Shown one piece after another: positions 35,490 through 45,489 of a DNA stretch of 64,000 nt. A program made the translations under genes and the position numbers. The stretch comes from Amylostereum areolatum (Eukaryota; Basidiomycota; Agaricomycetes; Russulales; Stereaceae): NCBI GenBank assembly GCA_012932865.1, contig SAXG01000012.1, positions 124,001 to 188,000 of the forward strand. Reading direction: 5' to 3'. Each line of letters starts with the position of its first letter. Position 1 is the first letter of the stretch. Under the pieces are notes generated by a model that was not told where the DNA came from, made no database searches, and saw nothing but the letters and a program-made list of their open reading frames with translations.

Positions 35490-36746
35490 ATGTCTAACCA
35501 GCAGACTGCTTTCCACCTCACCAAACAAGGGGCTGGGTTTCAAGGCATCGTAAGGGTCCTGGACGACATCCCGACGCCAGGCGCTCACGAGGTCCTCGTC
35601 CGAATCCATGCCGTTTCGCTCAACTATCGCGATATCACATTGCTGCTGGGTACCTATTTCCCAATGGATCGCGAAAACTTTGTCCTTGGCTCCGACATGG
35701 GAGGTGAAGTCATCGCCGTCGGCCCCTCTGCGACGCAATTCAAGAAGGGCGATCGTGTTACGGGTATCCTCGACCAGGGCAACATCTACGGCTATAGCAC
35801 GGATGATATCCTCGGGGGGCCCCTCGATGGAGTGCTACAAGAGTACCGCGTTTTCAACGAGCTTCACCTGCTCGGTATTCCTGAGCACCTCAGCTACGAG
35901 GAAGCTTCCTGCTTCCCGATCGCGGCGGTCACGGCATGGAACGCCCTCTTTTGTGGGAAGCAGCTCGTTCCGGGAGAGACCGTCGTTTGCCAGGGCACGG
36001 GAGGTGTGTCGATCTTTGCGCTGAGCTTTGCGCACGCGGCCGGGGCGACGGTACGTTGACTAACGCAATTCATATGTCGATGCCCTTATCCATGCCGAAC
36101 ACTTTTCATTCAATAGACCATCGTGACATCGTCGTCGGACGAGAAGCTGGAGGTGCGTCTTGCCCCCGACTTTCAAGTGCTCATTTTTATCATTATATCC
36201 GCGTGTAGCTTGCTAAGAAACTCGGGGCAACCCACACTATCAACTACCGCCCAACGCCCGACTGGGATAGAATGGTCAACGATGTACGCTACCTTGCTCA
36301 ATCTAGTACTGGCAGATGGACTCACGATTGCACAGCTTACCAAAGGGCAGGGGGTACACAACATTATCAACAACGTCGGCATCAATGAGGTCGAACGTTG
36401 TTTCAATTGCATCGCTCAGGGCGGCTTTGTAACCAACGTCGGCGCCCTAGGCGGTCAACCGAAGATCTATCCCAACGTTCCAATGTTGTGCTTGTTACGT
36501 GGCGCCAGTTTGCGGTACGGTATTTCTCAGCACTGGCAGTTTGCTGTTGAATCTAATTTCATGAAAAGCGGTATCCGTGTCGGTTCCAAGAAGATGTTCC
36601 AAGATATGTTCCGTTTCGTCGAACAGAAACAACTCCGACCGTCCATCGCCAAGGTGTTCCCGTTCGAGCAGACGGTGGATGCGATCAAGTACCTCAAGAG
36701 TGGCGCGCATTTCGGAAAGGTGGTCATCCGTGTGTCGAGCCCATAA
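35490..36746 (+). CDS. Medium-chain dehydrogenase, quinone-oxidoreductase-like, copy 1
   Basis: An NAD(P)H-dependent MDR-family enzyme of the zinc-free type; substrate unknown. Exons 35490-36050, 36117-36152, 36209-36283, 36336-36514 and 36569-36746 give 342 residues. Seen: GAHEVLVRIHAVSLNYRD, NFVLGSDMGGEVIAVG, IPEHLSYEEASCFPIAAVTA and the Rossmann segment VCQGTGGVSIFALSFA. LAKKLGATHTINYR and the end SGAHFGKVVIRVSSP are typical. The cysteine ligands of a structural zinc lobe are absent. The second exon is 36 nt. A close copy lies at 41302. Confidence 0.9.
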
Positions 36747-38416
36747 TCATCCATCTTATTAGTGAAGCTGCGTTATTGGAATCGCTGATATGTATAGTTC
36801 TGTAGCCTGGGCTCAAATTTTCGCACGCATGTACTTACGAACAGGAGCCCCTCGTCGGCGAGGCTCCCCCAAGGTATCACTTTTCAGAGGCATTTCTATC
36901 ATGTCGTTGCCGCCGTTTCTTCTGTGCCGCGCTTTTCGCTCGCCAATACTTAAACGCTGTGGCGCCGCCGCCGCCGCCACAGGGTCGCATGTCAAGTCCT
37001 CCCTCCGTTGGTTATTCACTTTCACATAATTCACGCCCCCATTGTGAAAGTTAGATTCCATCTGGCTGTGGGTTCGGATATGCTGGGTCCTGTAACAGTA
37101 ACACCGCTCAAGACAGGCGACAGTAAACCCAACACCCGAAGTTCAACTCGAAGTTTTGTTCAGCTTCTTACATCGTCACGCGTGTCAAGCTTCCCTGTTT
37201 TCAAACCTCGTCTGATATTTCCTTTCTGGCTTCTTGATGATTGTACTGACAGTTTCGGGAGACCCGGTTTGTCTAAATGCTGTTTTTTGCTTCCAGTCCA
37301 ACTTCAACGGTCACAATAGGGCGTCGGCGGCTGTCTCCTGCAGAAATTCTAACGGTCTTCCCGAACTTACCGGTGTGTGCCGTACGCGTGCCGCGGGTTA
37401 TGGGTTGATACGTATGTTTTCTCAATGTCCACATGAATAACTTTCTGAATCTCTATCAGAGCCGACGCCACCAACTGCAGGACCATAGTTTGAGACAGCC
37501 TCGCAACCCGGATCGAGCATCGCCAGGAAGAGATGCCATCGGTGCTCCGCAGGTCACTTTTTCGTAGTCGCATTGGCGCACTGGCTCGAAGGCAAGTCTC
37601 TCCTTAAGGTCTGCGACAGATTGACATTGAATGAATGATAAAACAAATCGCCTTAGCGCCCAATACCTCCTTGCGTATGGATGGCGGTCCGACTTCCAAG
37701 CAAAGTATGCATCAAAAAGAAGGGATGTGTTCTCCAGACATGTTGGTCCGCCGGTTCTCTTGAATGTGGCCGGGTGTTGAACCACGCGGATCACCGAAAC
37801 GTGCCAAGCGGGCGCGTACAACGCTTCGCTAGCTTCAAGTCTGTGATGTACTTACCGCGCTCGCGCTTCACAGGTAGCATTGGACGATCAAACCATACCT
37901 ACGGCTTCCATGGCACGGTAAGCTACCCTCCATCCTGCCACCTTTCCAGTCTGACTCACATCTCGGATGGGTAGGATCGACATACTTCATATTCCAATCT
38001 CCCTCAGGCAAGCTCGACTACATTTTCTCTCTATATCTGGGTAAAACATACTGTATCCCTCACTGTGTTGTGCTGCTATGTTGTACTTGGTGGCTGAACT
38101 CCAAACCGGGCGCGCAATTCTTGTGCGACAGACGCGGGGTAACGCTCCTGGCCCTATACCGGTGCAAGTGGTTCTCACACCTGCTACTTGCAACGCCGAA
38201 AGTTCACGTATGCCCCGTTTACTCTTTACCCCTTTGGATAGCAAGCAGCACCTCTAGCACTTTAAGGCTCTGCTCGACGTGAGCTCAGGTATAAAGGCTT
38301 CAGCAAGTCAGGTAAACCTCCTCAACATTCCCTCTCGCCCAACAGTCCTCTGCTCCTATAACTCTCAACTTTCCAATTAAATAATCCAGCCAAACCAACA
38401 CACTTTGCTCGTCAAT
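36747..38416. other. Intergenic region between oxidoreductase copy 1 and expansin-like copy 2
   Basis: No gene supported over 1.67 kb. There is a run of GCC near 36963-36979 and an imperfect hairpin around 36842-36868. A 121-codon minus-strand frame (37456-37821) shows no motif. Confidence 0.4.
38290..38296 (+). promoter_or_regulatory. TATA box of expansin-like copy 2
   Basis: TATAAAG about 121-127 bases upstream of the start codon, the same spacing as in copy 1. Confidence 0.5.
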
Positions 38417-39010
38417 ATGCAGTTCACTACCGTTGCTATCGCTGCCTTGTCGCTCGCACTCTCGTCGATGGCAGCCCCGGCTCCGCCTGCCAACATCGTT
38501 GCTCGCCAGTTCGCCGGCACTCACACTGGTCAAGGTCAGCTACCGTCTCTCATCGGTGATCATGAGCGCAGATATAAACATCTATCCGATATGCAGGCAC
38601 CAACTTCGAGGTTGGTCTTGGGGCCTGTGGCCGCCAGAACAGCGATGCCGATTTCGTCGTCGCCGTCTCACACGACTTCTTCGATACTTACCCGTAAGTT
38701 GCTTGCCTATCCCCAACATGATTCCCAGTCTCATTGTGTGTTTTGAAGGGGAGCGACCGGAAACCCGAACGCCAACCCGGTTTGCCAGAGGCGCATCAAC
38801 GCCCACTGTAAGTATAGCGTTCCGGCTCGCCTTAACAGGTACTCACCAACGCTACCCTTTCCAGACCAGGGGAAGACTGTGAACGTCGCTGTCGCGGACC
38901 GCTGTGAGGCGTGTTCGTTCTATGACCTCGACTTCTCCCCCGCGGCGTTCGCGCAGCTCACCGACCCGTCCGTTGGCCGTATCTTCGGCATGACCTGGGA
39001 GCTTGTGTAA
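38417..39010 (+). CDS. Secreted expansin-like double-psi beta-barrel protein, copy 2
   Basis: Paralogue of the gene at 27858-28456. Exons 38417-38534, 38597-38693, 38749-38807 and 38865-39010 give 139 residues with identical intron positions and phases. Signal peptide MQFTTVAIAALSLALSSMA. Barrel motifs: NFEVGLGACGRQNSDADF, CQRRINAHYQGKTVNVAVAD, RCEACSFYDLDFSPAAF and GRIFGMTWELV. It is inserted between oxidoreductase copy 1 and HSP20 copy 2; no expansin copy exists in the second oxidoreductase-HSP20 unit. Role in wall loosening or plant contact is inferred from the fold only. Confidence 0.88.
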
Positions 39011-39361
39011 TCGCTTCCGCTCTTCACAACCCGCGTCTGCGTCGAGTCGCCCAAAGTGGCCTATTTTTCTCCCATTTTTTTTGTTCAGACTGTAGGCTGT
39101 ACTTATTTTTACATGCGTATGTACGCTACTAATGCTAGGAGCAATGTTGACCTGATCTCTCTACGCACGGTGGCGACAGGCAGATTCAGTTTCGCAAGTG
39201 TCGAGATTGATTACTCCGATATGACATCTAATAACTCGTGGTAAGTATGTGGTGGCCAAACTCCTGGCAGGCCTGGTTTCACCAAATTAGGTAGCGAAGC
39301 TTCGAGACCTTTCCCGGCCCTCGGTCCAGGGGAAGGAGGACCCAAGTCGTCGTGGCTGCTA

Positions 39362-39369
39362 GAAAGTTC
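39362..39369. promoter_or_regulatory. Heat-shock element (GAAAGTTC), HSP20 copy 2
   Basis: GAAnnTTC within CTAGAAAGTTCG, 219-226 bases upstream of the start codon. Shares its flanks with the elements of copies 3 and 4. Confidence 0.6.
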
Positions 39370-39483
39370 GGTCACGGCGTAGAGGCTGTGAGAGTCAGTG
39401 AGACCGATTCTAGCATGCTCTCCCCCGCTCCTGACCGTCGAGTCGGATCGACGGCGCATCTCCACGATACTCGTCATGAGGAG

Positions 39484-39491
39484 TATAAAAA
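39484..39491 (+). promoter_or_regulatory. TATA box of HSP20 copy 2
   Basis: TATAAAAA, about 100 bases upstream of the start codon and 115 bases after the heat-shock element. Confidence 0.55.
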
Positions 39492-39587
39492 CACCCCTCG
39501 AGCCTGTCAAACAATCGCCAGTCAGCGCATCAACTACACGCCACAGAGCCACAAGCAAACCAAACCACACTCACATTCTTCACCCCT

Positions 39588-40187
39588 ATGTCGCTCACCA
39601 GCTTCTTCTACGAGCCCTTCTACTCCCTCTCTGACTTTGACCGCCTCTTCGACGAGGCGTTCAGCGCGCGTCAGAGCGACGGAAACGGAAGGCAGCTGCA
39701 GCGTCAGAACTCGAACACTCCCGCCTTGGCTTCCAACTCCCTTCGTCCCAGGTATGACTTATGCATCCTCACGTTCCTTCCCCTTATGCTCACCAACTCC
39801 TGCAGGATGGACGTCCATGAAAACAAAGACTCTAACACGGTGACCGCTACCTTCGAGCTCCCCGGCTTGAAGAAGGAGGACGTCAACATCGACGTGCACA
39901 ACAACGTCCTCACCATCAGCGGTGAGAGCAAGATCGACACCGAGCGCAACGAAGAGGGCTACGCGGTGCGCGAGCGGCGCTACGGCCGATTCTCGAGGTC
40001 GGTGCCACTCCCTCAGGGCATCAAGGTAAGCCTTCGTTATACTCCGGGTGAGTTTAAGCGGGTCAGCTAACACGCTCTGTGTATGTAGAACGAGGAAATC
40101 AAGGCTGCGATGGAGAACGGGGTGCTCACCGTGTCGTTCCCTAAGTCTGCGCCTGAGTCCGCACCACGGAAGATAGCCATCGCTTGA
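39588..40187 (+). CDS. Small heat-shock protein HSP20, copy 2
   Basis: Exons 39588-39751, 39806-40025 and 40089-40187 give 160 residues. N-terminus MSLTSFFYEPFYSLSDFDRL; alpha-crystallin domain with MDVHENKDSNTVTATFELPG, DVNIDVHNNVLTISGE and YAVRERRYGRFSRSVPLPQG; end ENGVLTVSFPKSAPESAPRK. Near-identical to copy 3 in exons 1 and 2, more distant from copy 1, so copies 2 and 3 are the recent pair. Promoter has a heat-shock element and TATA box. Confidence 0.95.
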
Positions 40188-41301
40188 GCTGGAGGAAGTT
40201 TCGAATCGAATATCCATGTACTATTAGTCTCGTTACCAAGTCACTGACGAAGCAGGCTATAATTTGAAAGCATTATCTGCAACTCGATGAGCGATGATGG
40301 GGCCATGGGCGTACCCAAGGTGGTGAGCAGTTTGACCACGGAATCTGCCGAGACTGTACCGAGTTCCCGGTACAAGGATCCAAGCAAGGCTCCGTTCCAG
40401 GGATAGGCTGACTCAGAATCAATAAATTTGAGATTGGTCTCCTCCGACTACTCTCCCTCTTCTCTCCCCAATCAGATACTACGCCGCATCCCACAACCTT
40501 GAAACTTGACCCTCTTGCTCTCCTTCGCGAGCGATGCTGGAACTTCCGCATTGGACGTGCTTGATCAAGCACCACTGGCTCAAATAAGACAGGCATCATC
40601 CTCCAAGTCAATGTATCAAGAAATTGCTGGTTAGGACATTCGTTTTCTCGTGCGAGGCATCGTAAACAAACCTCTCGGGATTTTTCGGATTGAAATTATG
40701 ACACCTTCGTCGGTGGGTAGGGACACCAACTTCCACCCAGGGGTGCTCCAAATTTCTTCGTCTCTTTCAAGCCTCGGTTCGTCTCCTTGACCCACCTCAG
40801 CTATCTTTCAGATCAATGACCGGCGCTACTCTCCACCCTTGAAGCTTGAATTGTCGCTCATTGTTATTATCCCGACCTGCCACCGCTGACAACTGGACTC
40901 AGGCTTCCGCCAAGAGGAAACAAACCCATGCACGACCGATCACATTTTCAGCCTTCATGGCTTTTGTAGGTGCAGTTACAAACCTATGGGACACTGGTCT
41001 CGAAAGGCCGAAGAAGCTAGTGTGTTGCAAGCCTTCAACTGTCTCAATATGATTTCAACCTAAATTTACATAGCGTGGGTACAAGACCGATCTAATATGA
41101 CTCGGACCCACCTGAAGTTATGCTTACTGTAATCGCCGATGGAGATGGGTAAGTTAGTTCATCGGCCCAACATTCCCTACAGCCGACAACAATGCGTGCT
41201 TTCTAATCAGCTCCTCGCCTAGCTTTATGACTGGCTTCTCCTCCTATAAAACCTGTGGTCTTGGACACGAAGCTAGCCATTCCCAAGCATCCTCGGTCTC
41301 G
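40188..41301. other. Intergenic region upstream of oxidoreductase copy 2
   Basis: No gene supported in 1.1 kb. The last 110 bases repeat the promoter-proximal block of oxidoreductase copy 1. Confidence 0.4.
41245..41251 (+). promoter_or_regulatory. TATA box of oxidoreductase copy 2
   Basis: TATAAAA about 51-57 bases upstream of the ATG at 41302, at a different place from the TATA box of copy 1 although the surrounding block is shared. Confidence 0.4.
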
Positions 41302-42561
41302 ATGGCTAATCAAACAAACAGCTTTCCGCCTTACCAAACAAGGGGCCGGACCTCAAGGCATCTTAAAAGTCCAGGATCCCATCCCGAAACCCGGACCGCA
41401 CGAAGTTCTCGTTCGCATCCATGCCGTCTCACTCAACTATCGCGACGTCGCCTTGATGATTGGCCGATACATTTCAATGACTCAGGAAAACTTCGTCTTA
41501 GGTAAGCGACATGGGCGGCGAGATCGTCGCTGTTGGTTCCTCTGCGACGCGGTTCAAGGAGGGCGATCGTGTTACAAATACAGTCGACCAGCGCGACATC
41601 TATAACAGAGACATCTCCCAAATGCGTGCATCTACCCTCGGAGGACCTCTCGATGGAGTGTTACAAGAATACCGCGTCTTCGACGAACGCTATTTGCTCA
41701 GTATTCCAGAGCATCTCAGCTACGAGGAGGCTTCCTGCTTTCCGGGCGCCGGGCTCACGGCATGGACGACTCTCTTTGAAGGCCGGCAGCTTGTCCCGGG
41801 CGAGACTGTTGTATTTCAGGGCACGGGGGGCGTATCCATCGCAGCGTTGAGTCTCGCTCATGCGGCTGGAGCGACGGTATGTTCACTGCTACGATTCCGA
41901 CGCTGATTCGTTTGTTCACACTCTGATCTTGCAGACCATTGTGACATCGTCGTCAGACGAGAAACTGCTGGTGCGTCTTCTTGGCAGCCGTCGTTTTTTC
42001 CTCACGCATTGGTGTGCAGCTTGCCAAGAAACTCGGGGCGACCCATACCATCAACTACCGCACGACACCCGACTGGGATAAGGCGGTCAACGAGGTACAC
42101 CCCCTTGCCTTACACGGTAATTGCGGGCTGACGAACGGACGGTCCCGACAGCTCACTGAAGGGAAGGGGGCCGACCACATCATCGACAACGTCGGTATCA
42201 GTGAGATTGAACGCTGCTTCAATTGCGTCGCTCCGGGCGGTGTCATTTCCAACGTCGGCTTCCTAGGCGGCCAACCGAAGGTTTATCCTAACGTGCCGAT
42301 GTTGTGTTTGTTGCGTGGCGCCACTATGCGGTACGGATGTTCTTTCATTCCTGGTGACTCGTTGGATCTAATTCTCAGAAAAGTGGCATATTTATTGGTC
42401 CCGTGGAGCAGAACGAGCGGATGTTCCGTTTCGTTGAACAAAAGCAACTCCGACCGTACATCTGCAAAGTGTTCCCATTCGAGCAGACGGTGGAAGCAAT
42501 CCAATACCTCGAGAGTGGCGCCCATTTCGGAAAGGTAGTCGTCCGTGTGTGTAGCCCATGA
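41302..42561 (+). CDS. Medium-chain dehydrogenase, quinone-oxidoreductase-like, copy 2 (two frame breaks)
   Basis: Tandem copy of the gene at 35490 with the same five-exon layout. Conserved segments: KQGAGPQGILKVQDPIPKPG, HEVLVRIHAVSLNYRD, IPEHLSYEEASCFPGAGLTA, VFQGTGGVSIAALSLAHAAG, LAKKLGATHTINYR, and the end SGAHFGKVVVRVCSP. Compared with copy 1 there is one surplus A in the AAA at 41316-41318 (start MANQT) and one surplus A at 41504-41505 (LG-SDMGGEIVAVG). It also has a seven-residue insertion (DISQMRAST region). Either it is an expressed gene with consensus errors, or an early pseudogene; downstream exons and splice sites are intact, which favours the first. Confidence 0.75.
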
Positions 42562-43320
42562 ATGTCCATTTTAGCGTTATCGTGATTCATGGTATGTTTT
42601 GTTTTTGTACTTTCTGAACCCATCATTGTCTCACACATACGAACAGAAATCCCTTCGAAACAATGCTGTACAACCTATGATGTATATTGATCATGCTCCT
42701 TGCGTCCATCTCAGAAGCTACTGCGACCGCCGCCGTCGCTCCCCCAAATCATCTTCAGAGTGAACGTCATTGGAGTCGCTTTTCTCACTCAACAAGCGGA
42801 TCCGCCACAGATATCTGGTCTTCTCAGGGAGTAAAGTCATCTACTTCTCAACGATACCCGACTTGAAGTCACCCGACGTCTCACCGGATCTCAATCGGGC
42901 GCAATTGTGCCATACTGAACACATTCCGAACGATCCACTTTGAGTTATCAGTTCCCAGGCCTCCATTGTTGGGTTTATGACCCGTGGGTCATATTTCACC
43001 CGATACCGTTGACTCCTCGTTCGTTCTACTTGTGGTGAATCGTTCGTGGCAGATTCAGCTTCGTCGCCAAAGACTCGTCGCTTGCTTCATTCTTTAGTCG
43101 AGAGTTCGAGATTCATCGTCGACAAAGTGTTTTATCTTTTGCTGCATGCCAGTGGCGCGCCCTCGGGTCATCCCTATCCAAATGTCCATCCCTCCTTGTC
43201 CTTGCGCCCGTCACAAGTCTATAGGATGCTTGGCAATCATCATCCCTGACATTGCTAGATGTTTCTCGACCAACAATGCTCGATGCCGCCTCGTCTAGGC
43301 CGAAGCGGCACATATTACTA

Positions 43321-43328
43321 GAAGGTTC
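43321..43328. promoter_or_regulatory. Heat-shock element (GAAGGTTC), HSP20 copy 3
   Basis: GAAnnTTC within CTAGAAGGTTCG, 274-281 bases upstream of the start codon. Confidence 0.6.
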
Positions 43329-43377
43329 GATCCCGTTCGGGACAGAGGCAGCGGCGCACAAGACCACGAATAGCTCA

Positions 43378-43385
43378 TTCCAGAA
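43378..43385. promoter_or_regulatory. Second heat-shock element (TTCCAGAA), HSP20 copy 3
   Basis: TTCnnGAA, the alternative arrangement of HSF half-sites, 50 bases after the first element. Copy 2 has a degenerate version (TTCTAGCA) at the matching place. Confidence 0.5.
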
Positions 43386-43495
43386 TGCTCTCCCCTGCTC
43401 TCGAGCGTCCACGGGGATCGACGGTGACATTCACCATGACGCAAATCCAGCGACCGAACTTTCTACGCCTTACGACGGCTCAACTCCTCGACGCG

Positions 43496-43503
43496 TATAA
43501 AAG
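43496..43503 (+). promoter_or_regulatory. TATA box of HSP20 copy 3
   Basis: TATAAAAG about 100 bases upstream of the ATG, the same spacing as in copy 2. Confidence 0.55.
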
Positions 43504-43601
43504 CCTGCCCTCTGCGTCGACCTCCGCCAACAAACAACACATACTCGCACAGCACAATCTAGCTCACCTACAAAACACAACTCACTCGCATCTTCATCGC
43601 T

Positions 43602-44195
43602 ATGTCGCTCACCAGCTTCTTCTACGAGCCCTTCTACTCCCTCTCTGACTTCGACCGCCTCTTCGACGAGGCGTTCAGCGCGCGTCAGAGCGACGGGAAC
43701 GGAAGGCAGCTGCAGCGTCAGAACTCGAACACTCGCGCCTTGGCTTCCAACTCCCTTCGTCCCAAGTATGGCTTATCGATCCTCGCATCCCCCCCTTTCA
43801 TACTCACAAACCCCCGCAGGATGGACGTCCACGAGAACAAAGACTCGAACACGGTGACGGCCACCTTCGAGCTCCCCGGCTTGAAGAAGGAGGACGTCAA
43901 CATCGACGTACACAACAACGTCCTCACCATCAGCGGTGAGAGCAAGGTCGACACCGAGCGCAACGAAGAGGGCTACGCCGTGCGCGAGCGGCGCTATGGC
44001 CGATTCTCGAGGTCGGTGCCACTCCCTCAGGGCATCAAGGTACGCCTTTTTTTATAACTCGCCTGCGCGAGCGGGGTACTAACGTGGGTGATTTAGAACG
44101 AGGAGATCAAGGCTGCGATGGAGAACGGCGTGCTCACCGTGACGTTCCCCAAGTCTGCTCCTGAGTCCGCTCCGAAGAAGATCGCCATTGCTTAA
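43602..44195 (+). CDS. Small heat-shock protein HSP20, copy 3
   Basis: Exons 43602-43765, 43820-44039 and 44097-44195 give 160 residues. It starts MSLTSFFYEPFYSLSDFDRL, identical to copy 2, and keeps FELPGLKKEDVNIDVHNNVL, RRYGRFSRSVPLPQG and ENGVLTVTFPKSAPESAPKK. The donor of intron 1 differs by one base from copy 2 (aaGT against agGT), changing Arg to Lys. Introns have the same positions but differ in sequence, whereas exons are nearly the same. Confidence 0.95.
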
Positions 44196-44635
44196 ATTGA
44201 CGAGGGGGAAGTTATCAAATTGTAAAGTGAATGATTTGCTGTAAAACTTAGCTATGCACTGTACTATACCACGCGGAAAAATGTATCATGTTTTGTGTTC
44301 GTAACTGGTGCACAGGTTCGAAGGGCTAGTCAGTTAGAAGTCATTGGTGAGGCTTGACTAGCTTCAAGTTTGACGTTTGAAGGTATTCGGAGGCTGTTCG
44401 CGATCACGGGATCGCACCTAGGACTAGAACGTTCGACTTGCGTTCCACGCCCAGAATACAAAGGTCGAGCTGAGTCTCGGAGTCTTCGCGCCCAGCCTGG
44501 GCAGAGAAGTCGCATCCCGAGTGCCGATGGTGCAACTGTACAAAAGGACCGTCAGTCGACGCTTGTCCGTCCATAAACACCATACTCACCCACAACTATC
44601 CAGCCTCGATCCTAACAAACACCACCCTACTTCTC
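44196..44635. other. Intergenic region with promoter of the HSP20-derived gene
   Basis: Holds the 3' UTR of copy 3 and a heat-shock palindrome at 44427; no further gene. Confidence 0.4.
44427..44434. promoter_or_regulatory. Heat-shock element (GAACGTTC), HSP20-derived fourth locus
   Basis: Perfect palindrome in CTAGAACGTTCG, 202-209 bases upstream of the fourth HSP20-like start codon. Confidence 0.55.
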
Positions 44636-45097
44636 ATGTCGTTCACACCCCTCCTCCACGAACCGCACTACGCCCTCTCCGATCTTGACCGTGTCGTCGA
44701 ACACAAGCTCGCCGCGAGCGGGCGGAGGACAGACGCCAAGAATCACAAGCCTAAAGCGCGGTAAGCAGTCCCACGTTGCCGTATATGTGCACCTTGGGCT
44801 AAACCCAAGATAGCAAAGTCCCGCAGGCACACACGACCAAGACGAGTGAGCAGGGAGTCCCCAGCGCACCGCTACCGGCGTCACCATCACCACCACCAGC
44901 GAATGCACAAGCCGCTGACTAGCCCGGGAAGAGCGCCATTCGTGATCGCTTCCTGGGCCGCATTGCGCGAAGGCTTCCTCTGCCGCTCCCTGTCCCAGGA
45001 CATTGATACCTCGATGTCCAGATGGACACCCAGACATCCTCGGATGTCGACGATATCCTACCGAATCGTGATGGACATGGTCGGTTGTAACGCCTAG
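44636..45097 (+). pseudogene. HSP20 exon 1 joined to unrelated sequence (chimeric remnant or new gene)
   Basis: Exon 1 (44636-44760) codes MSFTPLLHEPHYALSDLDRV, clearly related to the HSP20 start MSLTSFFYEPFYSLSDFDRL. It ends in a GT donor with the same phase 2 as the three intact genes. After a 66-nt intron (44761-44826, acceptor cccgcag) the frame stays open for 271 nt to a stop at 45097, giving 131 residues. However, the second exon is Arg/His-rich (YRRHHHHHQRMHK, ISYRIVMDMVGC) with no alpha-crystallin domain. I read it as a truncated duplicate whose 3' part was lost or replaced; a translated new protein is possible because a heat-shock element is kept. Confidence 0.55.
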
Positions 45098-45489
45098 TTT
45101 CCAGGGAAGGAGTCGGAGGACCGCTTTGTATTCCTGTAACAATCATTGTAAGAGTACTGTCCGACATCAAGGGATAAAACCAAGTATACCATGATATCAT
45201 ATCCATGAGGAGGTCTTGATGTTCCTACCAAGTCCGATGGCAAAGGGAGTACAGTAAGGAACTCGCACCCAGAGAGGAACGCGAATGGTATGTGGATAGT
45301 ATCGCATAATTCGCTCGATCCTGTGGTACATGAAGGCAAATATTATATGTAGAGCAGTGAACAAAAAAAAACTACAAGCTGTACACCCCCGCATCGACGG
45401 TTCCACCCAACGAGACCATCATTAAGTACAGATCATCTCCTGTGGCCACGACAGTGTCCATGACATCTTCCCGTCATCATGATCTTCTG

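Larger units (their letters stand above)
39011..39587. other. Intergenic region with HSP20 copy 2 promoter
   Basis: Contains the expansin 3' UTR and the HSP20 copy 2 promoter, with a heat-shock palindrome and TATA box listed separately. Confidence 0.5.
42562..43601. other. Intergenic region with HSP20 copy 3 promoter
   Basis: No gene supported. The last 300 bases carry two heat-shock elements and a TATA box. Confidence 0.45.

Noticed and set aside
36842..36868. GC-rich hairpin with ggagcc and ggctcc arms
   Set aside because: The arms are short and imperfect and a bacterial-type terminator would mean nothing in this fungal gene setting.
41302..42561. Calling oxidoreductase copy 2 a pseudogene
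   Set aside because: All splice sites, the stop and the conserved motifs are intact; the only two faults are single surplus A's of the same kind seen in housekeeping genes.
43321..43345. tRNA B-box-like GGTTCGATCCC
   Set aside because: No A box, no T-arm stem pairing and no acceptor stem around it; it overlaps the heat-shock palindrome of HSP20 copy 3.
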